A program made the position numbers and the translations under genes. The notes under the pieces are model-generated. The model had not been told where the DNA came from, searched no databases, and was given only the letters and a program-made list of their open reading frames with translations. From positions 1 through 64,000 of the forward strand of contig CAZTCR010000004.1 of NCBI GenBank assembly GCA_964612185.1: a stretch of DNA of 64,000 bases, read 5' to 3'. Shown here piece by piece: positions 33,663 through 42,507 of the stretch; the first letter of the stretch is position 1, and every line of letters begins with the position of its first letter. Origin of the DNA: UBA1447 sp964612185 (GTDB taxonomy: Bacteria > Bacillota > Clostridia > Oscillospirales > Acutalibacteraceae).

Positions 33663-35087
33663 TCAGGTTTCCTCCGCCTGCAAGGCGGCTTCGTCCGGTA
33701 TCGCTTCCCCGTGGCGCACCTGCGACACGCAAAGCAGAGAAAAAATAAAGGCAACCACACAGAACATAAATAAAGACATGTAAGTGCCCGTAAGCACCCG
33801 CACGGTTCCGTAAAGAATCGGCGCCGCGACCTGTCCGGAAAAGGTGGCTGTGTAATAATAGCCGGTGAAAGTACCCACCTGCTCGATCCCGCCGATTGAC
33901 CAGACAAGCGGAAGGGTGTTGACATTGATGAACATGCTTGATGCCCCGCCGACAATGAGCGCCGGCCAAATCAGCCAAAGCTGTTTGGTTAAGGCAAAAG
34001 CCGTGAATATCAGTATAAAGGAGCACAGGCCGCCCACAATGACCTTTTTACGGCCGTATTTTTTGCCCCACTTCCCCGCGAGAATTGCGCCGACAAGGCC
34101 GGAGAGGAGAAATGCGCCCAGCATAAAGGTTGCCTCAGCAGTTGTTTTGCCGAGTATTTCGGCAGCGAACAGGGCGAAAAAGGTTGTTACCGAGTTTGTG
34201 CCGATAAAAAGGAAAAATAAGGCGCCCATCATGAAAAGAAGGCTTCTTTTCCTTGATTTGTCAAGCCGCATCGCTTTGAGTTTTTCCCGCTCTTTTTTCT
34301 TGAGCGCATCCAGTGCGGACTTGTCGCCGTTTGCTGCGGTTGCGGGGGCACTTTGAAGCCGGCTGTCCTTCTCCTTGACAAAAAAGGCAAGCACGAGGGT
34401 GCCGATTATCACCATAACAGCGCCTAAAATAAATACCGCCGGCCGTTCCTCGTTTTTCGCGGTGTTAAACCCAAAAATAGCCGCCAAAACCGTTCCGGAC
34501 ACCAAGGCGATGGCGGCGCCGAACCCGCCGGTTATACTGATGACCGAATTCGCCTCGCTGCGCAGATGCGGCGGTGTCAAATCCGGCATCAGCGACATGA
34601 CGGGGGAACGCCAAAGTGACATAAAAAACACAAACGCGATGATGCAAACCATCAGTGCCGGCACGGTGGGCATTCTCGGGATCAGAACAAACACCACGGC
34701 CGATAAGGGCGCGAAAATAAACACAAACGGTCTGCGTTTGCCCAAGCGGGTATGCGTGCGGTCCGACAGCCTGCCGAACAGCGGCTGAAAAATGACGCCA
34801 AAGACATTGTCAAAGGTCATCACAATGCCGACAAACAAGGGCACAAGGGTAAACCCGCCGCCGGCTGCCGTCACATTTTCGCCTTGCGCCTGCATAAAAT
34901 CAAGCAAAAAAGGGTATTTCGCGGCGAGGTTCGCGCCCAGCTGTGTGATAAACGCCGAATCTGTCAGTTTTTCGCTTAAGAGTTTGGATACATAAGGGTC
35001 GTAGATCGACCAGACAACCATGCTGCCTAAAAAACCGCAACCGATCAAAAAGGTCTTGAAGTAGTTTACTTTTTGTTTTTCTGCCAT
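33663..35087 (-). CDS. MFS/GPH-type transporter, SLC45-like, copy 1
   Basis: 474 residues from ATG 35087 after GGAGGG. About 12 membrane segments. GRLSDRTHTRLGKRRPF (loop 2-3) and DLTPPHLRSEANS are the kind seen in SLC45/GPH sugar symporters. The central loop (about residues 240-275) is charged (LDALKKKEREKLKAM). Its upstream neighbour at 35133-36563 is a close paralogue with matching motifs (IYDPYVSKLLSEK, TFDNVFGVIFQP). Sugar or glycoside import is plausible but not proven. Confidence 0.8.
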   Translation of the reverse strand: MAEKQKVNYFKTFLIGCGFLGSMVVWSIYDPYVSKLLSEKLTDSAFITQLGANLAAKYPFLLDFMQAQGENVTAAGGGFTLVPLFVGIVMTFDNVFGVIFQPLFGRLSDRTHTRLGKRRPFVFIFAPLSAVVFVLIPRMPTVPALMVCIIAFVFFMSLWRSPVMSLMPDLTPPHLRSEANSVISITGGFGAAIALVSGTVLAAIFGFNTAKNEERPAVFILGAVMVIIGTLVLAFFVKEKDSRLQSAPATAANGDKSALDALKKKEREKLKAMRLDKSRKRSLLFMMGALFFLFIGTNSVTTFFALFAAEILGKTTAEATFMLGAFLLSGLVGAILAGKWGKKYGRKKVIVGGLCSFILIFTAFALTKQLWLIWPALIVGGASSMFINVNTLPLVWSIGGIEQVGTFTGYYYTATFSGQVAAPILYGTVRVLTGTYMSLFMFCVVAFIFSLLCVSQVRHGEAIPDEAALQAEET

Positions 35088-35132
35088 TGCCGCCCTCCGC
35101 AATCAGTTTACCGCGCCGCGCGTTATGCCGGC

Positions 35133-36563
35133 TTAAGCGTCCTGCATCGCCGCTTCTTTGATGACTTGTTCGGGGATAGCCTCTCCATGGCGCACCTGCA
35201 GCACGAACAAAAGAGCAAGCGCAAAACAAACAGGGCAGAAAACAAACAGGGACATATAGGTGCCCGAAAATACTCGGATTGTGCCGTATAAAATGGGCGC
35301 GACGACCTGAGCCGAGAAGGTGGCGGTATAGTAATACCCCGTGAAAGTACCGACTTTGTCAATGCCGCCGATTTCAAGCACAAGGGGCAGTGTGTTGACA
35401 TTAACAAACATACCGGCTGCGCCGCCCAGCACGAGTGCCGGCCACATCAGCCACATTTGCTTGGTTATCGCGTATGCGGTAAACATAAAAATGAAAGTGC
35501 ACAAGCCCGCGACAATCATTTTTTTGCGGCCGTATTTTTTGCCGAGTTTGCCGGCGGGTATGGCTGCAGCCATTGCCGCTAAACCGAAAACAGCAAGCAT
35601 AAGCGTTGCTTGCGCGGTTGTTTTGCCGAGTATCTCCGCAGCGAACAGGGCGAAGAAGGTTTGAATGGAGTTCGTGCCCGCGAACAAAAAGAAAAGGGTG
35701 GCGAGCATAAAAATCAAACTGCGTTTTTCCGCTTTGCCCAGTTTGTGTTTTTTCAGTTCCGCTTTTTCTTTTTCTTTTGCCGCCTGCTCATTGAACGATC
35801 CGTTTGGTCCCGCGTATTCGGCCTGGCTTTGAAGCCTGCTGTCTTTTTCTTTCACAAAGAAGGCCAGAATCAGCGTGCCGAATATCATAATCACAGCGCC
35901 CAGGATAAACACATAAGGCCGCTCTTGGTTTGTTTTGCTGTCGAACCCGAACACAAGGCACAAAAGCGTGCCGGCGAACATGCCGATCAGGCTGCCGATG
36001 CCGCCGGTCAAATTAATGATGGCGTTGCCCTCGCTGCGAAGGCGCGGGGGGGTTAAGTCCGGCATGAGCGCCACAACCGGGGAGCGCCACAGCGACATAA
36101 TAAACACAAAACCGATCACGCAAATCATCAGTGCCGGAATGGTTTCCATGCGCGGAATGAGCACGAAGAACATCGCCGCCAAGGGAGCGCCCACAAAAAT
36201 AAACGGTCTGCGTTTGCCAAAGCGGGAGTGCGTTCTATCCGAAAGCTTGCCAAAAAACGGCTGAAATATTACACCGAAAACATTGTCAAAAGTCATAATG
36301 ATACCGACAAACAGCGGAACAAGATTGATCATGCCGCCCGCGCCGGTTGTTTTTTCGCCCTGGGCCGACATCAGTTTTAACAGAAAGGGGAAATTGGCCG
36401 CCAATTTTTGTCCCATCTCGACAATAAAGTTCGAGTCCGTCATTTTTTCGCTGAGTAGTTTTGAAACATACGGGTCATAAATAGCCCAGGCAATGGAACT
36501 TGCCATAAATCCCGCGCCAATGAGCAAAGTCTTCTTGTAATTCAGTTTCGTTTCTTCCGCCAT
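35133..36563 (-). CDS. MFS/GPH-type transporter, SLC45-like, copy 2
   Basis: 476 residues from ATG 36563; an ATG 6 bp earlier is too close to the AAGGAG site. About 12 membrane segments with GKLSDRTHSRFGKRRPF and DLTPPRLRSEGNAII, and a charged central loop. It aligns along its whole length with the next gene (33663-35087); they are tandem duplicates 45 bp apart and probably one transcript. Two copies suggest divergence in substrate or regulation. Confidence 0.8.
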   Translation of the reverse strand: MAEETKLNYKKTLLIGAGFMASSIAWAIYDPYVSKLLSEKMTDSNFIVEMGQKLAANFPFLLKLMSAQGEKTTGAGGMINLVPLFVGIIMTFDNVFGVIFQPFFGKLSDRTHSRFGKRRPFIFVGAPLAAMFFVLIPRMETIPALMICVIGFVFIMSLWRSPVVALMPDLTPPRLRSEGNAIINLTGGIGSLIGMFAGTLLCLVFGFDSKTNQERPYVFILGAVIMIFGTLILAFFVKEKDSRLQSQAEYAGPNGSFNEQAAKEKEKAELKKHKLGKAEKRSLIFMLATLFFLFAGTNSIQTFFALFAAEILGKTTAQATLMLAVFGLAAMAAAIPAGKLGKKYGRKKMIVAGLCTFIFMFTAYAITKQMWLMWPALVLGGAAGMFVNVNTLPLVLEIGGIDKVGTFTGYYYTATFSAQVVAPILYGTIRVFSGTYMSLFVFCPVCFALALLFVLQVRHGEAIPEQVIKEAAMQDA

Positions 36564-36669
36564 TCTCATTCTCCTTCATCATGTTCAGTCGCAATAATCC
36601 CATCTTCAAAAGAAGGGGCTGCCTCGAAAAAATCGGACAACCCCGGTTGGTTTTGCATAACAGCAGATC

Positions 36670-37224
36670 TTACAGCAGCAGCCCCGCAATAACAAAGGCA
36701 ACAGCCAACAGAATATTCACCGAATACTGCTCCAAATAAGCACCCAGCACCATGCAGGCGGTCGGAATAAATAATAAAATCTTCCAAACAATGTTCGCTT
36801 TGCTGTTCGCGCCGTATAGCTTGTCCCACAGCAGCAGTGCATCCTCAACAAGCGGGAAAATATTGCAGAGCAGGGAAATGCCGAAATAAAGCAACGCCAG
36901 GTAGATGTAGAAAATCCATGTTTTTTCACCCGATTCGCGGATGACCGGCTCCACCCCAAGGTAGAAGATACCCAGCGCCCCTGCAAAAAACATCGGTAAG
37001 CCCAGCAGACGGTTGACAAGGCCGGGCAGCCAGCAGAATAAAAAGGTACGCGGCAGCGTTTTGGGGAATTCATGCTCGACATGGCCGAGGCGCTCGTCAT
37101 AGGTGATATAGTTTGTTGTTTCCACCGGCAGGCCCAACAGCCTGCAGGCAAAATGTTCCCAAAAGGTTTTGAGGTATGCGCCCGGGAGGGTAAGTACCTT
37201 GCCGATAATATAAATCATACTCAT
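36670..37224 (-). CDS. Membrane protein of unknown function
   Basis: 184 residues with an N-terminal amphipathic segment and about four hydrophobic segments (roughly 65-90, 100-125, 143-163 and 165-184). The soluble part carries THVEHEFPKT-like and LPVETTNYITYDERLGH sequences that I do not recognise. The start overlaps the stop of the TPR gene by 4 bp (ATGA), so the two are cotranslated and probably act together at the membrane. Confidence 0.75.
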   Translation of the reverse strand: MSMIYIIGKVLTLPGAYLKTFWEHFACRLLGLPVETTNYITYDERLGHVEHEFPKTLPRTFLFCWLPGLVNRLLGLPMFFAGALGIFYLGVEPVIRESGEKTWIFYIYLALLYFGISLLCNIFPLVEDALLLWDKLYGANSKANIVWKILLFIPTACMVLGAYLEQYSVNILLAVAFVIAGLLL

Positions 37225-38810
37225 AGCACATCACCCTTTCCGCCGATAAAGACTTCCCGCGCTGTTTTGGTGCCGGCAATAATCTGCGCGACATTGTCCG
37301 CAAGTTTAAAGCCGTTTTGCTCAATAAAGTTAACTGTTTCGGTGAACATTTCCGTTTCGCCCGCGAGTGAGGCGCACAGTGCGACGGTGTTGATGAGTTC
37401 GATGGTGGTATCCTGATTATAGTACGCGGAGTTGTACGCACTGTTGACCGCGTCATACGCGCCCTTTATGTCGTCTTTCAGCAGCAGCACAATGGCCTGC
37501 TGGCGGAACAGCTCGGTACTGCCATCGCTCCCGGCAAGGCCTTCCGCGCAAACAGCCGCGGCAGTTTCCACATCGCCTTTTCTGCGGTAAATCTCCGCAT
37601 TCAGGGCATACCCCGCGGCATTGGCCGGATTGTACTTAGCCATTTCCGCGCTCACGGCAAGGGCTTTGTCATAATCATCCTGCGTGCAGTATGCCCGGGC
37701 TTTGAGGGAATACGCCTGTACACTGTTGGTGTTGGTCGCGATGATATCGTCGCAGACGGCGATCATCTCGTCGTAACGCTCCAGCCGCTTGTAGCAGTCG
37801 GCAAGGTATAGATTGTAGAGCCATTTTTCCTGCGGCGCGATCTCTTTGACCGCCAGCATATGCATAAGCTCCGTTTCGGTGCCTTTGTTAGCCAGCACCG
37901 CGGCATAAGTTTTATAGTACTCGATGAAGAACGGCGCGTATTTTGCCGCGTCCGCGCTTGTTTTCAGCGCTTCCAGCTGCGTCACCAAATCGTCGTACGG
38001 CACATCGGCCGGTTCCGTTTCCTGGTATGCCTGGACAATCGGCCCGATTGCCGCCTGGGTGGCATTGAATTTGGCGAACATTTCATTGTATGGCTTCAGC
38101 TCTTTGAACCAGATATTCTTATAGATTTTTTCGTTTTTAATGGTGCTCAGCGTCTGACCGACGGAAAGCGGACCGGACGCCAGGGCGGTTACCTTCATCT
38201 CTTTGACAAAAGTCTTCGTACCGGGTGTAAACAGGTTTTTCATTTTGAACTGCGTGTTCAGGGTGTCCGCCTCGGTCTGGGCTTGGTAATAGGAGCCAAG
38301 CGCGTCATCGAGCCTTTTTTCCGACTCAAAGGTGCCCGCTTCCATCACCGGCAGAGCGATAACAGCCGTAAACGCCGAGAAGACCACTGCGGCGCCCGCG
38401 ATAATAATCGCGCAGACCGCGGCGACAAAGCCCTGCCACTTGAGCGGCGCGGCGAGCATGCCCTGCCGGCACTTGGCGCAGAACTCATAGTCTTCCGCAA
38501 CGCTTGTGTCCCGGCACCGTTTGCCGCAGCGCGCGCAGCGTTCGCTCTCGTCCGCTATTTCTTCTTCGTCTTCGTCTTCGTCTTCGTCTTCGTCCTCGTA
38601 CCCGGTGTCGTCCTGTTCCTCATCGTTGACAGCATCTGCCGGAACTTCGTTTGCCTGCGCCGTTTCTTCCGCCGCAGTTTCCTGCGCGGCCGGCTCAGCC
38701 GCTTCGTGCATCTCAATTTGATTCTCGTTGATCCGCTTGAGAATTTCGTCCACGGGGTCTATGTCGTCGCCCGTGCCGAATTCGTCATTTTTCTTATCAA
38801 TAAATGCCAA
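37221..38810 (-). CDS. Membrane-anchored TPR protein with zinc ribbon
   Basis: 529 residues starting at TTG 38810, chosen because AAGGAGG is 7 nt upstream; the nearby ATG is out of frame and too close. The order is: a disordered acidic N-terminus (to about 85, with a DE-rich run), a zinc ribbon CARCGKRC...CAKC (about 90-112), one membrane segment (about 127-152), and a long extracytoplasmic helical region with TPR-like repeats from about 300. Probably a scaffold. It is coupled to the small membrane protein downstream. Confidence 0.8.
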   Translation of the reverse strand: MAFIDKKNDEFGTGDDIDPVDEILKRINENQIEMHEAAEPAAQETAAEETAQANEVPADAVNDEEQDDTGYEDEDEDEDEDEEEIADESERCARCGKRCRDTSVAEDYEFCAKCRQGMLAAPLKWQGFVAAVCAIIIAGAAVVFSAFTAVIALPVMEAGTFESEKRLDDALGSYYQAQTEADTLNTQFKMKNLFTPGTKTFVKEMKVTALASGPLSVGQTLSTIKNEKIYKNIWFKELKPYNEMFAKFNATQAAIGPIVQAYQETEPADVPYDDLVTQLEALKTSADAAKYAPFFIEYYKTYAAVLANKGTETELMHMLAVKEIAPQEKWLYNLYLADCYKRLERYDEMIAVCDDIIATNTNSVQAYSLKARAYCTQDDYDKALAVSAEMAKYNPANAAGYALNAEIYRRKGDVETAAAVCAEGLAGSDGSTELFRQQAIVLLLKDDIKGAYDAVNSAYNSAYYNQDTTIELINTVALCASLAGETEMFTETVNFIEQNGFKLADNVAQIIAGTKTAREVFIGGKGDVL

Positions 38811-38839
38811 ACCATAACCTCCTTTTTAATAACTAAGTC

Positions 38840-38868
38840 ATTTTAGCATCTTTCGTTCAATATTTCAA
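38840..38868 (-). promoter_or_regulatory. Promoter of the TPR protein gene
   Basis: TTGAAA (38863-38868), 17 bp, TAAAAT (38840-38845) on the minus strand, 30 bp upstream of the TTG start. Confidence 0.6.
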
Positions 38869-38895
38869 ACCTAATGTTAATTATTTACAATATTA

Positions 38896-39537
38896 TCACA
38901 TTTTATTTGTATTTTCGAAGGCTATTTTCTTAATCGGCTTGACATTGATTAAAATAACCGCGGCAAAAACGGTCAGCACAGTCTCCGGTATCATATAGGA
39001 GGCATTGTAAATCAGCGAATAGACGGCCGAAAGTTCAAGGCCGGAAGTACGCTCCAGGATTTTCGCGCCGAAGGCCGGAAACCCGTCCTGCGTAAAATAC
39101 CATTGAGCCCAGCCGCCGAAGAGGATGACGCCGGAAACAAAATGCGCGCAAAGCCGGAGGAAGCCCGCCGCCGCGCAACCCAAAGCAAACGAACCCGCGG
39201 CGTTTTTTCCGTTTTTCTTGAAGATGCCTGCCAGCCCCAGCACGGAGAACGCGACGATGTAGTCCAGCAGCAAAATCAAAAAGACGCCCCACCACCTTTG
39301 ATCCGCGAAAGCGGCGCTCGTTGTCGCGCCCAGGAGCGCTTGCAGCGCGCCGAAGACCGCGCCGCTGAGCAAACCCCAGCGGACACCGTAAATAAAGGCG
39401 ACGAGCATGACCGGCACCATACTGAAAACGGTAACCGAACCGCCGTACGGCAGCCGGTAAAGCGCCAAGAACGAAAGCAGTGTCCCCAGCGCAATCATAA
39501 TCCCGCTCACCGTGAGCCTTTGTGTGTTGTTTTTCAT
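38896..39537 (-). CDS. thiT: Thiamine ECF transporter S component ThiT
   Basis: 213 residues, six hydrophobic segments. The segments LPYGGSVTVFSMVPVML and LLLDYIVAFSVLGLAGIF are typical of ThiT (YuaJ). It binds thiamine at the membrane and works with shared EcfA/A'/T subunits, which are not in the window. A TPP riboswitch precedes it (39608-39717), which independently supports thiamine as the substrate and predicts repression when TPP is plentiful. Confidence 0.93.
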   Translation of the reverse strand: MKNNTQRLTVSGIMIALGTLLSFLALYRLPYGGSVTVFSMVPVMLVAFIYGVRWGLLSGAVFGALQALLGATTSAAFADQRWWGVFLILLLDYIVAFSVLGLAGIFKKNGKNAAGSFALGCAAAGFLRLCAHFVSGVILFGGWAQWYFTQDGFPAFGAKILERTSGLELSAVYSLIYNASYMIPETVLTVFAAVILINVKPIKKIAFENTNKM

Positions 39538-39570
39538 CTGTTTTTACCCCCATAATTAATATTATTAAAC

Positions 39571-39593
39571 GCCCGGGGACAAAGTCTCCGGGC
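39571..39593 (-). terminator. Expression-platform hairpin of the TPP riboswitch
   Basis: GCCCGGAGAC and GTCCCCGGGC form a strong stem with a 3-nt loop (minus strand), followed by GTTTAATAATATT. It lies between the TPP aptamer and the thiT start. The T run is weak, so termination is probable rather than certain. Confidence 0.55.
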
Positions 39594-39607
39594 GTAAAAT
39601 CCATGTT

Positions 39608-39717
39608 TCTTCCTACGCCGGCATTATCCGGATCAGGTTCGATACTCTCTTTCAACCGTTGCATGTTGAAAGGCGTATGCGGGTATAATCTCAGCCGGCT
39701 GATGCCAGCACCCCTGC
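39608..39717 (-). ncRNA. TPP riboswitch (THI element)
   Basis: On the minus strand the conserved blocks occur in order: GGGGTGC, CTGAGATTATACCCGC, then GAACCTGATCCGGATAATGC and CGGCGTAGGAA. These form the two arms of the TPP aptamer. It sits about 70 bp upstream of thiT and is followed by a hairpin that could act as the off switch. Confidence 0.95.
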
Positions 39718-39743
39718 TATTTAATTGTTAAAAAGGTTTGCGG

Positions 39744-41177
39744 TTATTCGGCCGCCTTTGCGGCGGCTGCGGTTTTCCCCTGCGGCGTATCACGGTAATA
39801 CTGTGTTTTCGGCTTGGGATGCGCCTTGCTTTCCCATAGCTTTTGCCCTTCGGGCGCCCAGTCCGCGGCATACTTGTCGCAGCGCGCGCAGAGGGTTTCC
39901 ACAGCCTCCGGCGCCAGCAGGTCGGTGGATTTCGCGCCTGTTTCTTGAACGATTTTCCGCAGGCAATCCGGATTTTCCAGCATCGGGCACGGCCGCAGGT
40001 GATTGTCGTTAAAAGGCTGGTTTTGGTAATACGCCATAAACAGCGGGTTTTGCAGCGCTTCCAGCAAAGTGTGGGTACGGATGTTCGAATCCGAGTAGTG
40101 GATAAACACGCAGGGCTCCATATCCCCCGCGGAGTTGATATGAAAATAGTTGCGCCCGCCCGCGATGCATCCGCCGACATATTCCGCGTCGTTTTGAAAA
40201 TCCACCACGAACATCGGGTTGCCGGTTTTGCCGTTGCGGGTTTCGCGCAGCCAGGCGTACATGTGCTTTCTTTGCTCGGGTGAAGGAATCAGGCTTTCGT
40301 CCGCGCCCTTGCCCACGGGCATGTAGTTAAAATACCAGCCGAATTTAACGCCTTTTTCGAGCATCAAATCGATAAACGCTTTGCTTGTGACACTTTCAAC
40401 ATTTTGGCTGGTGTAACACACGGAAATGCCGAACAGGCAACCGTGCTTTTTAAGCAGATCCATCGCACCCAGCGCTGTTTCGCTGCTGCCCGCGCCCCGG
40501 CGCAAATCGTTGATATCCCGCGTGCCTTCAATGCTCACGGCAACCGACAGATTGCCCACGCGCTTCATTTCCAGGCAAAAAGCGTCGTCAATGAGTGTCG
40601 CGTTGGTGTAGGAAAGAAACGCGCAGTCGGGGTGCGCTTCACACAGTTTAATAACATCATTTTTACGCAGCAGCGGCTCCCCGCCCGTGAACATATAAAA
40701 GTGTGTGCCCAGTTCAACGCCTTGGTTCACAATGCTGTCCATTTCGTCATAGGTAAGGTTTTGTTTGTTTCCGTATTCCGCCGACCAGCATCCGCTGCAG
40801 TTTTTGTTGCAGGCGCTCGTGGGGTCCAGCAAAATTTGGAACGGGATGTTGCATTTGTATTTTTCGCGGTTTTTCCGGACCGCCTTTGTGCCGTTGTAGC
40901 CCGCCCCAAGACCTAAGGCGAGCAGCATTTTTTTAAGAACATCGTGGTCGACATCTTTGATCATGCTGTGGGCAAACCGGGTCCAAACATTGTCGGGGTC
41001 ATGCAGCGCGTCGCGGAATTTGTCAAAAGCACTTGCCGGGAACATGCTGCCGACAAGCCCCTGTGCCTTGTCAATGAGTTTGATCAGGTTCGTTTGAGGA
41101 TCCTTTTCGATATACTTGAGCATTTTGTCCAAAGCAGCGCCGGCTGCCGCCCGTTGCATTTTTTCTTTTGAATTCAA
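39744..41177 (-). CDS. Radical SAM/SPASM-like enzyme
   Basis: 477 residues starting at TTG 41177, with GGGGAGG upstream. CNKNCSGCW (CxxxCxxC) binds the SAM [4Fe-4S] cluster; FTGGEPLLR is the SAM-binding GGEP motif. The C-terminal region has further cysteines (GGCIAGG, EPCVF, CPMLENPDC and CARCDKYAADW) that look like a SPASM-type auxiliary cluster. The N-terminal 100 residues are helical and unassigned. SPASM enzymes modify peptides or proteins, but no small precursor peptide is seen nearby, so the substrate is unknown. Confidence 0.85.
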   Translation of the reverse strand: MNSKEKMQRAAAGAALDKMLKYIEKDPQTNLIKLIDKAQGLVGSMFPASAFDKFRDALHDPDNVWTRFAHSMIKDVDHDVLKKMLLALGLGAGYNGTKAVRKNREKYKCNIPFQILLDPTSACNKNCSGCWSAEYGNKQNLTYDEMDSIVNQGVELGTHFYMFTGGEPLLRKNDVIKLCEAHPDCAFLSYTNATLIDDAFCLEMKRVGNLSVAVSIEGTRDINDLRRGAGSSETALGAMDLLKKHGCLFGISVCYTSQNVESVTSKAFIDLMLEKGVKFGWYFNYMPVGKGADESLIPSPEQRKHMYAWLRETRNGKTGNPMFVVDFQNDAEYVGGCIAGGRNYFHINSAGDMEPCVFIHYSDSNIRTHTLLEALQNPLFMAYYQNQPFNDNHLRPCPMLENPDCLRKIVQETGAKSTDLLAPEAVETLCARCDKYAADWAPEGQKLWESKAHPKPKTQYYRDTPQGKTAAAAKAAE

Positions 41178-41289
41178 AGCGGAGCCTCCCCGTATAATAG
41201 ATACTGCTTTGCAGTAAACAAATATTACCATAGCGCGGCTTAAAAGTCCATAATTTTATTTATTCCTAAACATCCGCTCGTTCATCGTT

Positions 41290-42507
41290 TCACTTCTTTT
41301 TTGTTAAATATCTCATATAAAACAGAATAGAAACCGGGAACAAGGCAGCCACCAGAAAACCCGCCCGCAGCCCCGGATTGCCGGACACGGGGATTTGCAA
41401 AGCTTTGATGAGTGCCGGGGTTTTGTCCGCGGTCAGCCCCACCAGCCAGGGGCCCATCGACGCGCCGATATCCCCCGCGGAGGCAAGGATGGCGAACATA
41501 GATGTCCCCGCGAGCGGAAACTTGTGCGTGGCGATCACAATGGTGCCGGGCCACAGCAGGCTGACACCGAAGCCGCTGAGCGCGCACGCCGCGAGCGAAA
41601 GGGCGGGGAAAGGGGAAAAGACCACCGTCAAAAAACAAGCAAGGCACAGCGCGGCGCCCCGGGTCATGGCTTTGTAGATATCCATTTTATCGCCCATTTT
41701 GCCGTAATAGGTACGGCCCAAGCCGAGCGCCAGCGCGAACATGCCGACACCCGTATAGTCCCCGATGATTTTCGGGATCCCCATGGCCGCTTCCAAAAAG
41801 CTCGACGCCCACTGCGCCATGCTGATTTCCGCCGCGCCCCCGGCCATGATCGCCGCGAGGCAGACAACGAAATACTTGCTTTTGAAAATAACACTTATTT
41901 TTGTGCGGTGTTCCTCGGCTACCGTGGGCGCAAGGGGAACCTTCAAAAACACAAAAGTGTTGATAAGCGGCAGCAGGCTCCAAAATATCATAATGAGGTG
42001 CCATCTGTCCGGCCCCAAAACGGCGAGCAGCAGGGAAGTCACCAGCACCACCGTCAGCTGCCCCCAGGCATAAAAAGCGTGCAGCATACTCATCGCCCCT
42101 GCTTTTTCATCCGTGGGGATGGCGTTGACGATGGGGCTCAGCAGCAGCTCCAGCAGCCCGCCCCCGCAGGAAAACACAATGGTCGCAAAAATAAAGCCGG
42201 TGTATGCGTCGGCAAACAAGAAAGGAGAAAGCCCGAACAGTACCAGGCCGGCAAAAGCCAGCACCTGCGCCGCCACGGCAAACATACGCAGCCCGTATTT
42301 ATCCGCATAGCGGCTCGCGATCAGGTCCACCGCGACCTGCGTCACGAAGTTTACAAGCACAAGCCGGCCCATCTGTTCAAAGGTGAGGGTGTACTTGTTC
42401 ATGAGCGTTAAAAACAGTATCGGTGCCGCGTTGATAACGGCGGCCTGCACAAAATGCCCGAGGTAACACGCATAAATGGTTGACTTGTAGGAAATGCTAT
42501 TCGACAT
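41290..42507 (-). CDS. MFS sugar-type transporter (FucP-like)
   Basis: 405 residues from ATG 42507; a longer open frame runs into the glycosidase gene but lacks a ribosome site there. About 12 membrane segments, with a loop 2-3 ASRYADKYGLRMF. It overlaps the end of the GH106-like gene by 11 bp, so it probably imports the sugar released by that enzyme or its partners. It differs from the SLC45-like pair at 33.6-36.6 kb. Confidence 0.78.
   Translation of the reverse strand: MSNSISYKSTIYACYLGHFVQAAVINAAPILFLTLMNKYTLTFEQMGRLVLVNFVTQVAVDLIASRYADKYGLRMFAVAAQVLAFAGLVLFGLSPFLFADAYTGFIFATIVFSCGGGLLELLLSPIVNAIPTDEKAGAMSMLHAFYAWGQLTVVLVTSLLLAVLGPDRWHLIMIFWSLLPLINTFVFLKVPLAPTVAEEHRTKISVIFKSKYFVVCLAAIMAGGAAEISMAQWASSFLEAAMGIPKIIGDYTGVGMFALALGLGRTYYGKMGDKMDIYKAMTRGAALCLACFLTVVFSPFPALSLAACALSGFGVSLLWPGTIVIATHKFPLAGTSMFAILASAGDIGASMGPWLVGLTADKTPALIKALQIPVSGNPGLRAGFLVAALFPVSILFYMRYLTKKK

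Noticed and set aside
41395..42411. 338-codon plus-strand open frame rich in Arg, His and Gln
   Set aside because: Antisense to the MFS gene at 41290-42507; composition is implausible for a real protein.
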